DNA of 64,000 nucleotides from Catellatospora paridis (GTDB taxonomy: Bacteria > Actinomycetota > Actinomycetes > Mycobacteriales > Micromonosporaceae): assembly GCF_009720365.1 (NCBI RefSeq), contig NZ_ML769321.1, positions 194,718 through 258,717 on the forward strand, in the 5' to 3' direction. The notes beneath the pieces were generated by a model, which worked only from the letters and a program-made list of their open reading frames with translations, had not been told where the DNA came from and searched no databases. Below are positions 7,080 through 15,169 of this stretch, one piece after another. The translations under genes and the position numbers were made by a program. Each line of letters opens with the position of its first letter. The first letter of the stretch is position 1.

Positions 7080-7541
7080 TCACTTGCCGGACTCGCTGGA
7101 GGAGGCACGGTCCGGTGCGTGGCCGTGGCCGCCGAGGACGCCCGCCTCGGCCGCCTTGGTGATCGCGTCTGCTTCGGCCTGGGTCAGCTTGCCGGCCTTG
7201 ACCGCCGCGGCCAGCCGGTCCTTGAGCTGCTGGGTGCGGTCGGCGGTCCTGTCGTTGGACTTGTCACGGGCCTTGCCGTCCGGGCGCAGTTGGGACTGCA
7301 CCTTCTCCAGCGCGGCCGAGACCTTGGCCTGGTCGATGCCGAGTTCCTTGGCGAGCGCCGCGGACAGCTTCTGCTGATGCTCGGCCTGCTGGTAGCCCTT
7401 GTCCTTGCCTTGCGACGAGGTCGCGGCGGGCGTGGACCCGCTGCCTTCGGCTGCCCATGCCGTGGCGGGCGCCGCGATGCCGAGCGCCAGTACGCCCGCT
7501 GCGCCGGCCGTGACCAGGGTCTTCTTCGAGAACTTCATCAT
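7080..7541 (-). CDS. Small secreted helical protein
   Basis: The 153-residue product starts with a signal peptide (about residues 1-31, ending ATAWAAE). The mature part is charged and helix-rich, with two related segments: AALAKELGIDQAKVSAALEKV (near 60-80) and DRLAAAVKAGKLTQAEADAI (near 109-129). The latter resembles the helical repeats seen in many small exported actinobacterial proteins of unknown function. The start is fixed by AAGGAG six bases before the first of two consecutive ATG codons. It is followed by a strong terminator and preceded by 180 bp of non-coding DNA, so it is probably a single-gene unit. I cannot name a function; adhesion, metal buffering or stress roles are only guesses. 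Confidence 0.75.
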   Translation of the reverse strand: MMKFSKKTLVTAGAAGVLALGIAAPATAWAAEGSGSTPAATSSQGKDKGYQQAEHQQKLSAALAKELGIDQAKVSAALEKVQSQLRPDGKARDKSNDRTADRTQQLKDRLAAAVKAGKLTQAEADAITKAAEAGVLGGHGHAPDRASSSESGK

Positions 7542-7713
7542 GCGAGGCTCCTTGGGATCGGTGAGCTTCCGACGCTGACGCGTGTTCCTCGGCGAAGCGC
7601 CCAGGCAACCTCCGACAGTCCTGGCAGTAGGGCGCGAGGGTGCCGGTTCTATGCCTGGATGAGCGGATTGTGCACAGGGGACGTTCAGTGATCACAGGCG
7701 GCACACAGCGGGC

Positions 7714-7733
7714 ACGACCGCCTACGCGGTCGT
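7714..7733 (-). terminator. Hairpin terminator overlapping a stop codon
   Basis: ACGACCGC and GCGGTCGT form a perfect 8-bp stem around a CTAC loop that contains the TAG stop of the molybdenum subunit gene. It marks the end of the three-gene aldehyde oxidoreductase operon. Confidence 0.55.
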
Positions 7734-9938
7734 CCCGGCGAGCACGTCCTCGATGCGGATCGGCAGGCGGCGGTGGCGTACGCCGGTGGCGTGGAAGACG
7801 GCGTTGGCGACGGCCGCGGCGACGCCTACCATGCTGACCTCGCCGAGGCCCTTGACCCCGACGGGGTGGAAGCGCAGGTCGGGTTCGCCGATGAAGTCGA
7901 CGTCGAGGGTGCCGATGTCGGCGTTGACCGGCACCGGGTATTCCTCGAGGCTGTTGTTGAGGAAGCCGCCGTAGCGGGGGTCGACCGCGCCGGCTTCGCG
8001 CAGGCTCGCGCCGATGCCCCAGACGATGCCGCCGCGCACCTGGCTGGCGGCGGTGACGGGGCTGGCCACCCGGCCGCAGTCGGCGACGCTGACGACGCGG
8101 GGCACGCGGATGCGGCAGGTCGTCGGCTCGACGCGCACCTCGACGAAGTGGGCGATCCAGCTGAACGTGCTGTACCCGGGGAACTCCGGCCCGGACAGGG
8201 TGGGCAGGCCCTTGCGGGCGTGCTCGGCGTCCTGCTCGGTCTGGCCGGGTCCGAGCGTCTCGGCACGGGCCTCGACCTGGTCGCGGCCGGTCGCGCGGAC
8301 GGCGGACGCGACGTCCACCGGGCCGCGGGTATCCATGCCGAGCTGTTCGCGCAGCGCGCGCAGCGCCGCATGCACGGCGCCCAGGGTGGACGCGGTGCCC
8401 CAGGATCCGGCGGTCAGGTGCTGGGTGGCGACGCGGGTGTCGCCGACGACGATGTCGACGTCGTGCACACCGATGCCGAGGTTCTCCGCGACCAGGATGG
8501 CGATGGTCGAGCGGATGCCCTGGCCCATCTCGTGCCCGTCGACCTCGACGCGGATCCGGCCGTCGGCGCCGGCCACCAGGTGCGCGGCGGAGGGCACGAT
8601 CGAGGCGGGGTACGCGCCGACCGCGACGCCCCAGCCGACCAGTGACCCGTCTTCGGCGCGCATGCTCGCCGGGCGCTGCTGACGGGCGCTCCACCCGAAG
8701 CGCTTCGCGCCGCGGCGCAGGCACTGGGCCAGGTGGCGGGACGAGAACGGCTCGCCGCTGACCGGGTCGACGGTGGTGTCGTTGGCGAGCCGGAATTCGA
8801 GCGGGTCGCGGTGTGCGGCGTAGGCGAGCTCGTCGACGGCGGATTCGAACGCGAACGCGGCCGGGTGCTCGAACGGGGCGCGCATGAAGCCGGGGCTCTG
8901 GGTGTCCATCCGGGCGAAGGTCTGCCGGCCGCGGAAGTCGCGGATGCCGTACAGCCGGGAGGTGATCTCGGTGTACATCAGCGGGAACAGGTCGTGCCGG
9001 GAGGTCTGGTGCTCGACCTCGTGGATCGCGGCGACCATACGGCCGTGCTCGTCGGCGCCCAGCCGGATCCGGTGCCGGCTCGCGGGCCGGAAGCTGGTGT
9101 GGTGGAACAGCTGGGCGCGGGACACGACGAGCTTGACCGGGCGGCCGAGCCTACGCGCGGCCAGCGCCAGCGGCCCGATGTGGATCTGGAGCGAGTTCTT
9201 CTGCCCGAACCCGCCGCCGGTGTACGGCGAGATGACTTCGACGTTCGCGGCGTCGATGCCGAGCTGCTGGGCCAGGCCGTGGCGGATCGCGCCGGCGTTC
9301 TGGGTGCCCTCGTGCACGACCAGGGTGTCGCCGCGCCAGGAGACGGTCGCGCCGATCAGCTCCATCGGGTTCTGGTGCTGCGCCGGCTGGTCGTAGGTGG
9401 CGTCGACGTGCAGCGCGGCGGTCGCGTACGCGGATTCGGCGTCGCCGACGTCGAGGTCGGCGAGGAACGGCAGCGGGATGGTCGCGGGCTGGGACAGCCG
9501 CTCGACACCGGGGGAGTCGAGGGTGGCCGCGAACGGCTCGGTCTCGTAGCGGGCGCGCACCAGGTTGGCGGCCTCGGTCGCGGCGGTCAGCGTCTCGGCG
9601 ACGACCAGGGCGATTGCCTGGCCGCGGTAGGCGATGCGGTCGTCGAGCAGCGGCTGCAGGCTCTGCACGCCGTAGCCGCCGCCCATGACGAAACCCGGGG
9701 ACTGCAGGTCCAGGTGGTCGAGGTGGGAGAGCACGAGCAGGACGCCGGGCACCGCGGCGGCGGCGGAGACGTCCAGTTCGGCGATGCGGCCGCGGCCGAT
9801 GGTCGCGGTGGCCAGCGTCGCGTGGGCGAGCTGGTCGGGGTGCAGGTCGGTGGCGTACAGCGCGGCGCCGGTGACCTTCTCGCGGGCGTCGACGCGCCTG
9901 GTGTCGACGGGCTGCGTGTCCTGGGGTTCTGGGCTCAT
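7722..9938 (-). CDS. Aldehyde oxidoreductase, molybdenum-cofactor subunit (PaoC/YagR-like)
   Basis: The 738-residue protein is the large catalytic subunit of a xanthine-oxidase-family enzyme. It has the first aldehyde oxidase domain (ALYATDLHPDQLAHATL region), the GFMRAPFEHPAAFA stretch typical of PaoC-like proteins, and the GLGE motif whose glutamate (E700) is the proton acceptor in this family. The A-Y-x-C-S-x-R loop of CO dehydrogenase is absent, so oxidation of aldehydes or N-heterocycles is more likely than CO oxidation. The ATG at 9938 overlaps the stop of the FAD subunit gene (ATGA), so translation is coupled. No Tat signal is visible on the partner 2Fe-2S subunit, so the complex is probably cytoplasmic, unlike E. 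coli PaoABC. No XdhC/PaoD-type maturation gene is adjacent. Confidence 0.92.
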   Translation of the reverse strand: MSPEPQDTQPVDTRRVDAREKVTGAALYATDLHPDQLAHATLATATIGRGRIAELDVSAAAAVPGVLLVLSHLDHLDLQSPGFVMGGGYGVQSLQPLLDDRIAYRGQAIALVVAETLTAATEAANLVRARYETEPFAATLDSPGVERLSQPATIPLPFLADLDVGDAESAYATAALHVDATYDQPAQHQNPMELIGATVSWRGDTLVVHEGTQNAGAIRHGLAQQLGIDAANVEVISPYTGGGFGQKNSLQIHIGPLALAARRLGRPVKLVVSRAQLFHHTSFRPASRHRIRLGADEHGRMVAAIHEVEHQTSRHDLFPLMYTEITSRLYGIRDFRGRQTFARMDTQSPGFMRAPFEHPAAFAFESAVDELAYAAHRDPLEFRLANDTTVDPVSGEPFSSRHLAQCLRRGAKRFGWSARQQRPASMRAEDGSLVGWGVAVGAYPASIVPSAAHLVAGADGRIRVEVDGHEMGQGIRSTIAILVAENLGIGVHDVDIVVGDTRVATQHLTAGSWGTASTLGAVHAALRALREQLGMDTRGPVDVASAVRATGRDQVEARAETLGPGQTEQDAEHARKGLPTLSGPEFPGYSTFSWIAHFVEVRVEPTTCRIRVPRVVSVADCGRVASPVTAASQVRGGIVWGIGASLREAGAVDPRYGGFLNNSLEEYPVPVNADIGTLDVDFIGEPDLRFHPVGVKGLGEVSMVGVAAAVANAVFHATGVRHRRLPIRIEDVLAGTTA

Positions 9939-10939
9939 CCGACCGCCCTGCTTCCGGCCAGGCGCACCGCGTCGGCGACGGTGCGCGTACCCAGCTCGAT
10001 CTTGAACGCGTTGGCGCGGCCCGGGCGCGCGCCGGTGAATGCGGCCTCCCCGGCGGCGCGGGCGCTCGCCTCGGTGATCGCGTTCCCGCGTAGTGCCTGC
10101 TCGGCCGCGGGCACCCGCCACGGACGGGTGGCCACGCCGCCGACGGCGATGCGGCACTCGTCGACCCGGCCGTCGCCGTCCAGGGTCAGCGCGACCGCCG
10201 CGGAGACCAGCGCGAACGCGTACGACTCCCGGTCGCGGATCTTCAGGTAGGCCGACCCGCGGCCCGCCGGGGTCACGGGCACCCGGACCCGGGTGATGAT
10301 CTCGCCGGGTGCCAGGTTGTGCTCGTGCTGCGGGGTGTCGCCCGGCTCGCGGTGCAGCCGGGCCAGCGGCAGGCTGCGTGCCCCGCCCGGCCCGTGCACG
10401 TCCACCTCGGCGTCGAACGCGACCAGCGCCGTGGCCCAGTCGCCCGGATACACCGCGATACACGCCTCGCTCCCACCGAACAGCGCGTTCGAGCGGTCGA
10501 GGCCTTCTTGCGCGGCGCAGCCGCTGCCTGGGCTGCGCTTGTTGCATGCGAACGGCTCCCCGCCCCGGAAGTACGGGCAGCGGGTGCGTTGCAGCAGGTT
10601 GCCGCCGAGTGTGGCCATGTTGCGCAGCTGCTGCGACGCCGCCCGCCACAGCGACTCCGACAGCGCCGGGTAGTCGCGGCGCAGCCTGCCGTCCTCGGCG
10701 ACGTCGGCCATCCGCGCGCCCGCGCCGAAGACCAGCTCCCGGTCGCCGGAGGTGTCGAAGCCGGCCAGGTCGGCGACCCGGTGCACGTCCACCACCGCCG
10801 ACGGGGTCTCGATCTCCAGCTTCATCAGGTCGTACAGTGTCGTGCCGCCCGCCAGCAGCCGCGCCTGCGGACCGGCCGCCGCCAGCGCGTCCACGGCTTC
10901 GGCGAGGGTCTCGACCTTCGTGTACGCGAACGGGCGCAC
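9935..10939 (-). CDS. Aldehyde oxidoreductase, FAD subunit with [4Fe-4S] site (PaoB/YagS-like)
   Basis: The 334-residue subunit has the FAD-binding PCMH part (LAGGTTLYDLMK, residues 29-40, and MATLGGNLLQRTRC, 108-121) and the CO-dehydrogenase flavoprotein C-terminal domain. Between them lies an insertion with four cysteines (C121, C132, C141, C160) in the order C-P-Y-F, C-N-K-R, G-S-G-C and E-A-C. This arrangement is the one that binds a [4Fe-4S] cluster in PaoB and related subunits, and it separates this enzyme from ordinary xanthine dehydrogenases. The GTG at 10939 follows the 2Fe-2S subunit stop after three bases, and the gene end overlaps the next start by four bases. All three genes therefore form one operon in the order 2Fe-2S, FAD, Mo. 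Confidence 0.92.
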   Translation of the reverse strand: MRPFAYTKVETLAEAVDALAAAGPQARLLAGGTTLYDLMKLEIETPSAVVDVHRVADLAGFDTSGDRELVFGAGARMADVAEDGRLRRDYPALSESLWRAASQQLRNMATLGGNLLQRTRCPYFRGGEPFACNKRSPGSGCAAQEGLDRSNALFGGSEACIAVYPGDWATALVAFDAEVDVHGPGGARSLPLARLHREPGDTPQHEHNLAPGEIITRVRVPVTPAGRGSAYLKIRDRESYAFALVSAAVALTLDGDGRVDECRIAVGGVATRPWRVPAAEQALRGNAITEASARAAGEAAFTGARPGRANAFKIELGTRTVADAVRLAGSRAVG

Positions 10940-10942
10940 GCC

Positions 10943-11449
10943 TCAGCGCCCCTGCTCGGCGACGGCCCGCACCGCTGCGACGATGCCTGCGTACGCCCCG
11001 CACCGGCACAGGTTGCCGCTCATGTACTCGCGCACCTCGTCGTCGTCCCCGGCGTGCCCTTCGGCCAGGCAGGCCAGCCCGGACATGATCTGTCCGGGGG
11101 TGCAGTAGCCGCACTGCAGCGCGTCGTGGTCGATGAACGCCTGCTGCAGCGGGTGCAGCTCGCCGTCGGGCCCGGCCACGCCCTCGACCGTGGTCACGTC
11201 GGCACCGGTGACCTGCACCGCGGGCGTCAGGCAGGACACCACCCGGCGGCCGTCGAGGTGCACCGTGCACGCGCCGCACTGGCCGTGGTCGCAGCCCTTC
11301 TTCGGGCCGGTCACGCCGAGCCGCTCCCGCAGCACGTCGAGCAGCGACTCGCGGGTGTCGACGCGCAGCCGCACCGGCTCGCCGTTGACCGTGCACGCCA
11401 GGTCGAGTTCGTGCGCCGAGCCCGCGGCGGTCGAGGCCGTGGCAGCCAT
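10943..11449 (-). CDS. Aldehyde oxidoreductase, 2Fe-2S subunit (PaoA/YagT-like)
   Basis: The 168-residue subunit has the plant-type [2Fe-2S] motif (GCDHGQCGACTVHLDG) and the second, C-terminal [2Fe-2S] domain with CGYCTPGQ and CRCGAY, the standard pair in molybdenum hydroxylases. It passes electrons from the molybdenum site to the FAD subunit. I choose the ATG at 11449 because GGGAGG is placed five bases upstream; a longer frame from 11512 only adds Ala/Gly-rich sequence. No twin-arginine signal is present in either version, in contrast to E. coli PaoA. It is the first gene of the operon and has a perfect palindrome 68 bp upstream of its start. Confidence 0.92.
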   Translation of the reverse strand: MAATASTAAGSAHELDLACTVNGEPVRLRVDTRESLLDVLRERLGVTGPKKGCDHGQCGACTVHLDGRRVVSCLTPAVQVTGADVTTVEGVAGPDGELHPLQQAFIDHDALQCGYCTPGQIMSGLACLAEGHAGDDDEVREYMSGNLCRCGAYAGIVAAVRAVAEQGR

Positions 11450-11516
11450 CTCGCCTCCCGGTGCCCCGCCGGCCGCGCACCCGGTCGGCGCTGCGGTCCG
11501 CGCGGCGGCCACATCA

Positions 11517-11538
11517 CCGGATTTTATGACAAATCCGG
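11517..11538. promoter_or_regulatory. Palindrome upstream of the aldehyde oxidoreductase operon
   Basis: CCGGATTT (11517-11524) and AAATCCGG (11531-11538) are exact reverse complements around a TATGAC spacer. The AT-rich core contrasts with its surroundings. It could be an operator for a dimeric repressor of the oxidoreductase operon. Because the SDR gene ends 34 bp away reading toward it, it could alternatively serve as a weak terminator. Confidence 0.5.
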
Positions 11539-11571
11539 CTGCCGGGTGCCGTTACCGAGACACGGCTGGGC

Positions 11572-12318
11572 TCAGCTGTGCAGGCTGCGGCCGCCGTCGA
11601 CGACGATGCGCTGGCCGGTGACGAAGCCCGCGCCCTCGGCGGCCAGGAAGGCGACCACGTGCGCGATGTCGTCCGGCGTGCCCATCCGCCCGGCGGGCAC
11701 CGTGGCCAGGTAACCGTCCACCGAGGAGCCCTCGTGCCGCTCGACCGGGATCCACCCGGGCGCGACGCTGTTCACCGTGATGCCGTGCGGGGCCAGCTCA
11801 CGCGCCCAGGCACGGGCGAGGCCGATCTGCGCGTTCTTCGCGGTGGCGTATGCCGACCAGCCCGGCTGCGGCCGGTCGGCGACCTCCGAGTCGAGGTGCA
11901 CGATGCGCCCGTAGCCGCGCGCGATCATGCCGGGCGTCAGCGCCCGCCCGAGCAGCACCGGGCTGTGTACGAAGAACGCCAGCTGCGCCTCGAAAGCCGC
12001 CCGGTCGGCGTCGGCGATCCGCGCCTCGGGCTGCGGCCCGGTCGCGTTGAGCACCAGCACGTCCACCGGGCCGAGCTGCGCGGCGATCGCGTCGGCCAGC
12101 CGGGCCACGTCCTGCTCATCGGTGACGTCCGCGGGGAACGCGCCCGCGGTGCCGCCCTCGGCGCGGATCTCGTCGACCAGCTCGGCGAGGGGCTTCTCCT
12201 GGCGGCCGTTGACGGCCACGGCCATGCCGTCGCGGGCCAGCCGCCGGGCGATCACCCGGCCCAGTCCGCGGGAGCTGCCGGTGATCAGGGCTACGCGTGT
12301 CGTCACGGGCGCGATCAT
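11572..12318 (-). CDS. Short-chain dehydrogenase/reductase
   Basis: The 248-residue protein is a classical SDR: TGSSRGLG cofactor motif near the N-terminus, D-V-T at about residue 65, the N-A-T variant of the NAG motif, a serine in HLDSEV, and YATAK as the catalytic YxxxK, then PGWIPV and the C-terminal VVDGGRSLHS. The cofactor is probably NADP(H), given the arginine after the glycine motif region. The substrate is unknown. I use the ATG at 12318; a GTG at 12306 is a possible alternative. It lies 25 bp behind the GntR regulator on the same strand, so both are probably transcribed together, and it may belong functionally to the phosphonate locus on the other side of that regulator (inference). 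Confidence 0.87.
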   Translation of the reverse strand: MIAPVTTRVALITGSSRGLGRVIARRLARDGMAVAVNGRQEKPLAELVDEIRAEGGTAGAFPADVTDEQDVARLADAIAAQLGPVDVLVLNATGPQPEARIADADRAAFEAQLAFFVHSPVLLGRALTPGMIARGYGRIVHLDSEVADRPQPGWSAYATAKNAQIGLARAWARELAPHGITVNSVAPGWIPVERHEGSSVDGYLATVPAGRMGTPDDIAHVVAFLAAEGAGFVTGQRIVVDGGRSLHS

Positions 12319-12343
12319 GCCAGTGCCCGCGGGGGCGGCCCGA

Positions 12344-13036
12344 TCAGGCCCGCAGGTCGACCACCAGGCGGAACAGGTCGGCACGCAGCCAGGAGTGGGT
12401 GACCTCGACGGTGCGGCCGGTGCGTTCGCTGTCGGTGCGGCTGGCGATCCAGACGACCTCGGTGTTGCGGGGCAGGTCCAGGATCTCGCGGACGGCCGGG
12501 GGCGGGGCCGTGATCTCGGCGCGCAGGGCGTGCCGCCGCGGGCGCAGGCCGTAGGCCTGCTCCAGGGCGGTGAACAGGGAGTCGTGCCGGGGCAGGGCCT
12601 CGTGCAGGCCGGGCACGAGGTCGGTGGCGAGCCAGCTGGTCTTGCACAGGGCCCGCTGCCCGTCGACCCAGCCGACACGGTGCAGCACCAGCACGTCCAC
12701 GCCGTCGCCGAGGTCTTCGGGCGGGGCCTGTGCCGGGGCGTCGACGACCTCGGCCCGGGCGCTGCCGCCGGCCGCCCGGACGACCTGTGACCAGCTCAGC
12801 GCCGACCGCGGCGTGACGACCAGGTCGTAGCGGCGGCTCACGAACGTGCCGCTGCCGCGCCGCCGGCGCACGACCCGCCGCTGCTCCAGCTCGTCCAGCG
12901 CGGCCCGGGCGGTCAGCCGGTTCACGGCGTGCCGCCGGGCCAGCTCGTGTTCGGACGGCACGCGCGCGCCCGCGGGCTCGGCGGCCAGCTCGCGTTCGAG
13001 CCGGTCGGCCAGCACCAGATAGGTCGGGACGTCCAT
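12344..13036 (-). CDS. GntR/HutC-family regulator with UTRA domain
   Basis: The 230-residue protein has an N-terminal winged helix of GntR type (RVPSEHELARRHAVNRLTARAALDELEQ, about residues 25-52, then RRRRGSGTFV) and a C-terminal UTRA ligand-binding domain. HutC-type regulators of this build, including PhnF, often control phosphonate or amino-sugar uptake. Its position divergent from a phosphonate-type catabolic and import operon suggests it represses that operon and responds to a phosphonate-related ligand (inference). The ATG at 13036 has TAGGAT six bases upstream and no ribosome binding site, so the transcript is probably leaderless. Two TGTCTA-bearing sites lie in the shared intergenic region. 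Confidence 0.88.
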   Translation of the reverse strand: MDVPTYLVLADRLERELAAEPAGARVPSEHELARRHAVNRLTARAALDELEQRRVVRRRRGSGTFVSRRYDLVVTPRSALSWSQVVRAAGGSARAEVVDAPAQAPPEDLGDGVDVLVLHRVGWVDGQRALCKTSWLATDLVPGLHEALPRHDSLFTALEQAYGLRPRRHALRAEITAPPPAVREILDLPRNTEVVWIASRTDSERTGRTVEVTHSWLRADLFRLVVDLRA

Positions 13037-13042
13037 CCCGAC

Positions 13043-13063
13043 ATCCTAAAGCGGGCTAGACAG
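13043..13063 (-). promoter_or_regulatory. GntR -10 element with overlapping TGTCTA site
   Basis: On the minus strand TAGGAT (13043-13048) lies six bases before the regulator's ATG, and CTGTCTAG (13056-13063) lies eight bases further upstream. The TGTCTA core recurs in front of the divergent operon at 13152-13163. A repressor bound here would block its own transcription. Confidence 0.5.
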
Positions 13064-13151
13064 GACGGCTGCCCGTTGCGACAGCCTTCTTGCTGGCAGC
13101 AACCGGTGTTCACATTCCGTCAACCGTCCGCCTGGACAGTCAGCGCCGAGG

Positions 13152-13163
13152 TTGTCTACACAA
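13152..13163 (+). promoter_or_regulatory. Putative GntR operator of the phosphonate operon
   Basis: TTGTCTACACAA is symmetric at ten of twelve positions and shares the TGTCTA core with the site at 13056-13063. It ends 19 bases before the first gene of the operon. HutC-subfamily operators are typically of the type GTCTA-x-AC (family knowledge). Confidence 0.5.
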
Positions 13164-13182
13164 GCACTCGGAAGGCGGCACC

Positions 13183-14280
13183 ATGCGCGTGATCATCGTC
13201 GGCGGCGGCGTACTGGGGCTGATGCACGCCCGGTCTGCCGTGCGGCGCGGCCACGAGGTCGTGCACCTCGAACGCGAGGAGGGTGCCCGCGGCGCGAGCG
13301 TGCGCAACTTCGGCCTGGTCTGGGTCTCCGGCCGGGCCGCCGGGCCGGAACTGGACCTGGCGCTGCGTGCGCGGCTGCTGTGGGAGGGGATCGGGCAGGA
13401 CGTGCCCGGCGTCGGGTTCCGCGCCAACGGCTCGTTGACGGTCCTGCGCACCCCCGCGGAACTCGCCGTCGCGCAGGAGGTCTGCGCCCGGCCCGACGCC
13501 GCCGAGCGCGGCCTGCGGCTGCTGGAGCCCGACGAGGTCCGGCGGGTCAACCCCGCGGTGCGCGGCGAGCTGCTGGCCGCCGTGCTGTGCGAGCGCGACG
13601 CCGCGGTCGAGTCGCGGCAGGTGCCGCAGGCGCTGCGCGACGCGCTGACGGCCACCGGCCGCTACCAGTGGCTGCCCGGCCGCGAGGTCCGCGAGCTGTC
13701 CGGCGGGCCGTCGGTCGTCGACCACCTGGGCTCGCGCCACGACGGGGACCTCGTCGTGCAGTGCACCGGCGCCGCCCACACCGGACTGTCCGGGGCGCAC
13801 CTGTCGGCCGCGCCGCTGCGGCGGGTGCGCCTGCAGATGATGCAGACCGCGCCGCTCGACGAGCCATTGACCACATCGCTGGCCGACGGCGACTCGCTGC
13901 GCTACTACCCGGCCTGGCAGACGCCCGCGCTCGCCGCGCTGCCACCGCAGGCCCCGGTCGCCGCGGCCGGGAAGATGCAGCTCCTGCTGGTGCAGCGCCT
14001 CGACGGCAGCCTGACCATCGGCGACACCCACGAGTACGCCGAGCCGTTCGCCTTCGACGTCGACGAGCGGTACTACGACTACGTGCGGGCCGTCGCCGAG
14101 CAGCTGCTCGGCCGGACGCTGCCGCCGACCGTACGCCGCTGGGCCGGCGTGTACTCGCAGACCACCGACGACGCGATCTACCACCGGGCGCAGCCCGCGC
14201 CGGGCGTGACCGTCGTGACCGGACCGGGCGGCCGGGGCATGACCCTGTCCCCGGCGATCGCAGAGGAGACCTTCGCGTGA
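13183..14280 (+). CDS. FAD-dependent oxidoreductase of phosphonate loci (HpnW-like)
   Basis: The 365-residue protein starts with a FAD-binding GGGVLGLMHARSA fold (residues 7-19), has a DAO-type layout, a VRNFGLVWVSG segment and the C-terminal GPGGRGMTLSPAIAE that contacts FAD in glycine-oxidase relatives. It matches my memory of the family found next to phosphonatase-like hydrolases (proposed name HpnW). It is followed, with a GTGA overlap, by exactly such a hydrolase. A sensible role is oxidative release of phosphonoacetaldehyde from 2-aminoethylphosphonate or an N-substituted form of it (inference; no transaminase gene is present). The start is the ATG at 13183 after GGAAGG; the frame is open further upstream but would cover the operator. 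Confidence 0.88.
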   Translation: MRVIIVGGGVLGLMHARSAVRRGHEVVHLEREEGARGASVRNFGLVWVSGRAAGPELDLALRARLLWEGIGQDVPGVGFRANGSLTVLRTPAELAVAQEVCARPDAAERGLRLLEPDEVRRVNPAVRGELLAAVLCERDAAVESRQVPQALRDALTATGRYQWLPGREVRELSGGPSVVDHLGSRHDGDLVVQCTGAAHTGLSGAHLSAAPLRRVRLQMMQTAPLDEPLTTSLADGDSLRYYPAWQTPALAALPPQAPVAAAGKMQLLLVQRLDGSLTIGDTHEYAEPFAFDVDERYYDYVRAVAEQLLGRTLPPTVRRWAGVYSQTTDDAIYHRAQPAPGVTVVTGPGGRGMTLSPAIAEETFA

Positions 14281-14978
14281 ACCACCCCTGGACCGAACTG
14301 CCCCGACTTCGGCTGGCCTGCCTCGACATGGCGGGCACCACAGTCAGTGACGGGGGCCTGGTGGAGCGGGCCGCCTCGGTCGCGCTGGTCGCCCAGGGCA
14401 TCGAACCGGGCACCAGCGGGCACGCCGCCGGGCTGACCGTGGTGCGCCGCACCATGGGCATGTCGAAGATCGTCGTGTTCCGGGAGATCTTCGACGGCGA
14501 CGAGGCAGCCGCCCAGCGCGCCAACGCGGCGTTCGAGCGGGCCTATGCGGACCTGGTCGGCGCGGGCGAGGTCAGCGCCCTGCCCGGGGCCGCGGAAGCG
14601 ATCGCCGCACTGCGCGAAGCCGGTGTCGCGGTCGTGCTCACGACCGGGTTCGCCAAGCCCACCCAGGACGCGATCATCGACGCCTTGGGCTGGCGTGACC
14701 TGGTCGACCTGGCCCTGGTGCCCGGCGACGGGCTGCGCGGCCGGCCGTACCCGGACCTGGTGCTGCACGCCGCATTGCGGCTGGGCGTCGACGACGTGCG
14801 CGCGATCGCCGTGGCCGGCGACAGCGTCAACGACATCGGCTGCGGCGTACGCGCCGGCGCGGGTGTCGTCGCCGGGGTGCTCGGCGGCGCGCACAGCCGC
14901 GCGGACCTGGCCGCCGCGGGCGCGACCCACCTGCTGGCCGCCGTGGCCGAACTGCCCGCGCTGCTCGGGCAGCCATGA
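14277..14978 (+). CDS. Phosphonatase-like HAD hydrolase (PhnX-related)
   Basis: The 233-residue protein has the phosphonatase form of HAD motif I, D-M-A-G-T-T with nucleophile D17, rather than the usual DxD. The cap region holds RRTMGMSKIVVFR, whose K64 is where the Schiff-base lysine of phosphonoacetaldehyde hydrolase is expected. Motif III has arginine in GRPYPDL, and motif IV is GDSVNDIGCG. These are the features that separate PhnX and its close relatives from other HAD enzymes. Expected reaction: cleavage of the C-P bond of phosphonoacetaldehyde or a related aldehyde phosphonate, releasing phosphate (inference). GTG 14277 overlaps the stop of the FAD oxidoreductase (GTGA), so the two are translationally coupled and probably act in sequence. 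Confidence 0.88.
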   Translation: MNHPWTELPRLRLACLDMAGTTVSDGGLVERAASVALVAQGIEPGTSGHAAGLTVVRRTMGMSKIVVFREIFDGDEAAAQRANAAFERAYADLVGAGEVSALPGAAEAIAALREAGVAVVLTTGFAKPTQDAIIDALGWRDLVDLALVPGDGLRGRPYPDLVLHAALRLGVDDVRAIAVAGDSVNDIGCGVRAGAGVVAGVLGGAHSRADLAAAGATHLLAAVAELPALLGQP

Positions 14979-14986
14979 CCGGTGGC

Positions 14987-15014
14987 TCCCGGCGGCACCG
15001 CGCCGTCGCCGGGA
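14987..15014 (+). terminator. Intercistronic hairpin
   Basis: TCCCGGCG (14987-14994) and CGCCGGGA (15007-15014) form a perfect 8-bp stem in the 191-bp gap between the hydrolase and the binding protein gene. It could attenuate or stabilise parts of the operon mRNA, so enzyme and transporter genes may not be expressed equally. Confidence 0.4.
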
Positions 15015-15169
15015 ACCGCACGGCCGGTGACCTCGCACACGATCCGTGCCGGTCGCCTGCCTTGTTCAGTCCGGCGCGGCCGATTGATGTCACGCAGTTC
15101 AGCTCCCCGACACCCCCGGCGTGCCTACTGGGCTCGCCTGCAAACCCGACACACCTGGGAGACCAGCAG

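Noticed and set aside
7722-9938. CO dehydrogenase large subunit (CoxL)
   Set aside because: The A-Y-x-C-S-x-R active-site loop is absent and the sequence has PaoC-like features; the FAD subunit has the PaoB-type [4Fe-4S] insertion.
8733-10250. A 505-codon plus-strand frame opposite the molybdenum and FAD subunit genes
   Set aside because: Codon pattern and composition are typical of an antisense frame in high-GC DNA; the minus-strand genes carry clear catalytic motifs and overlaps.
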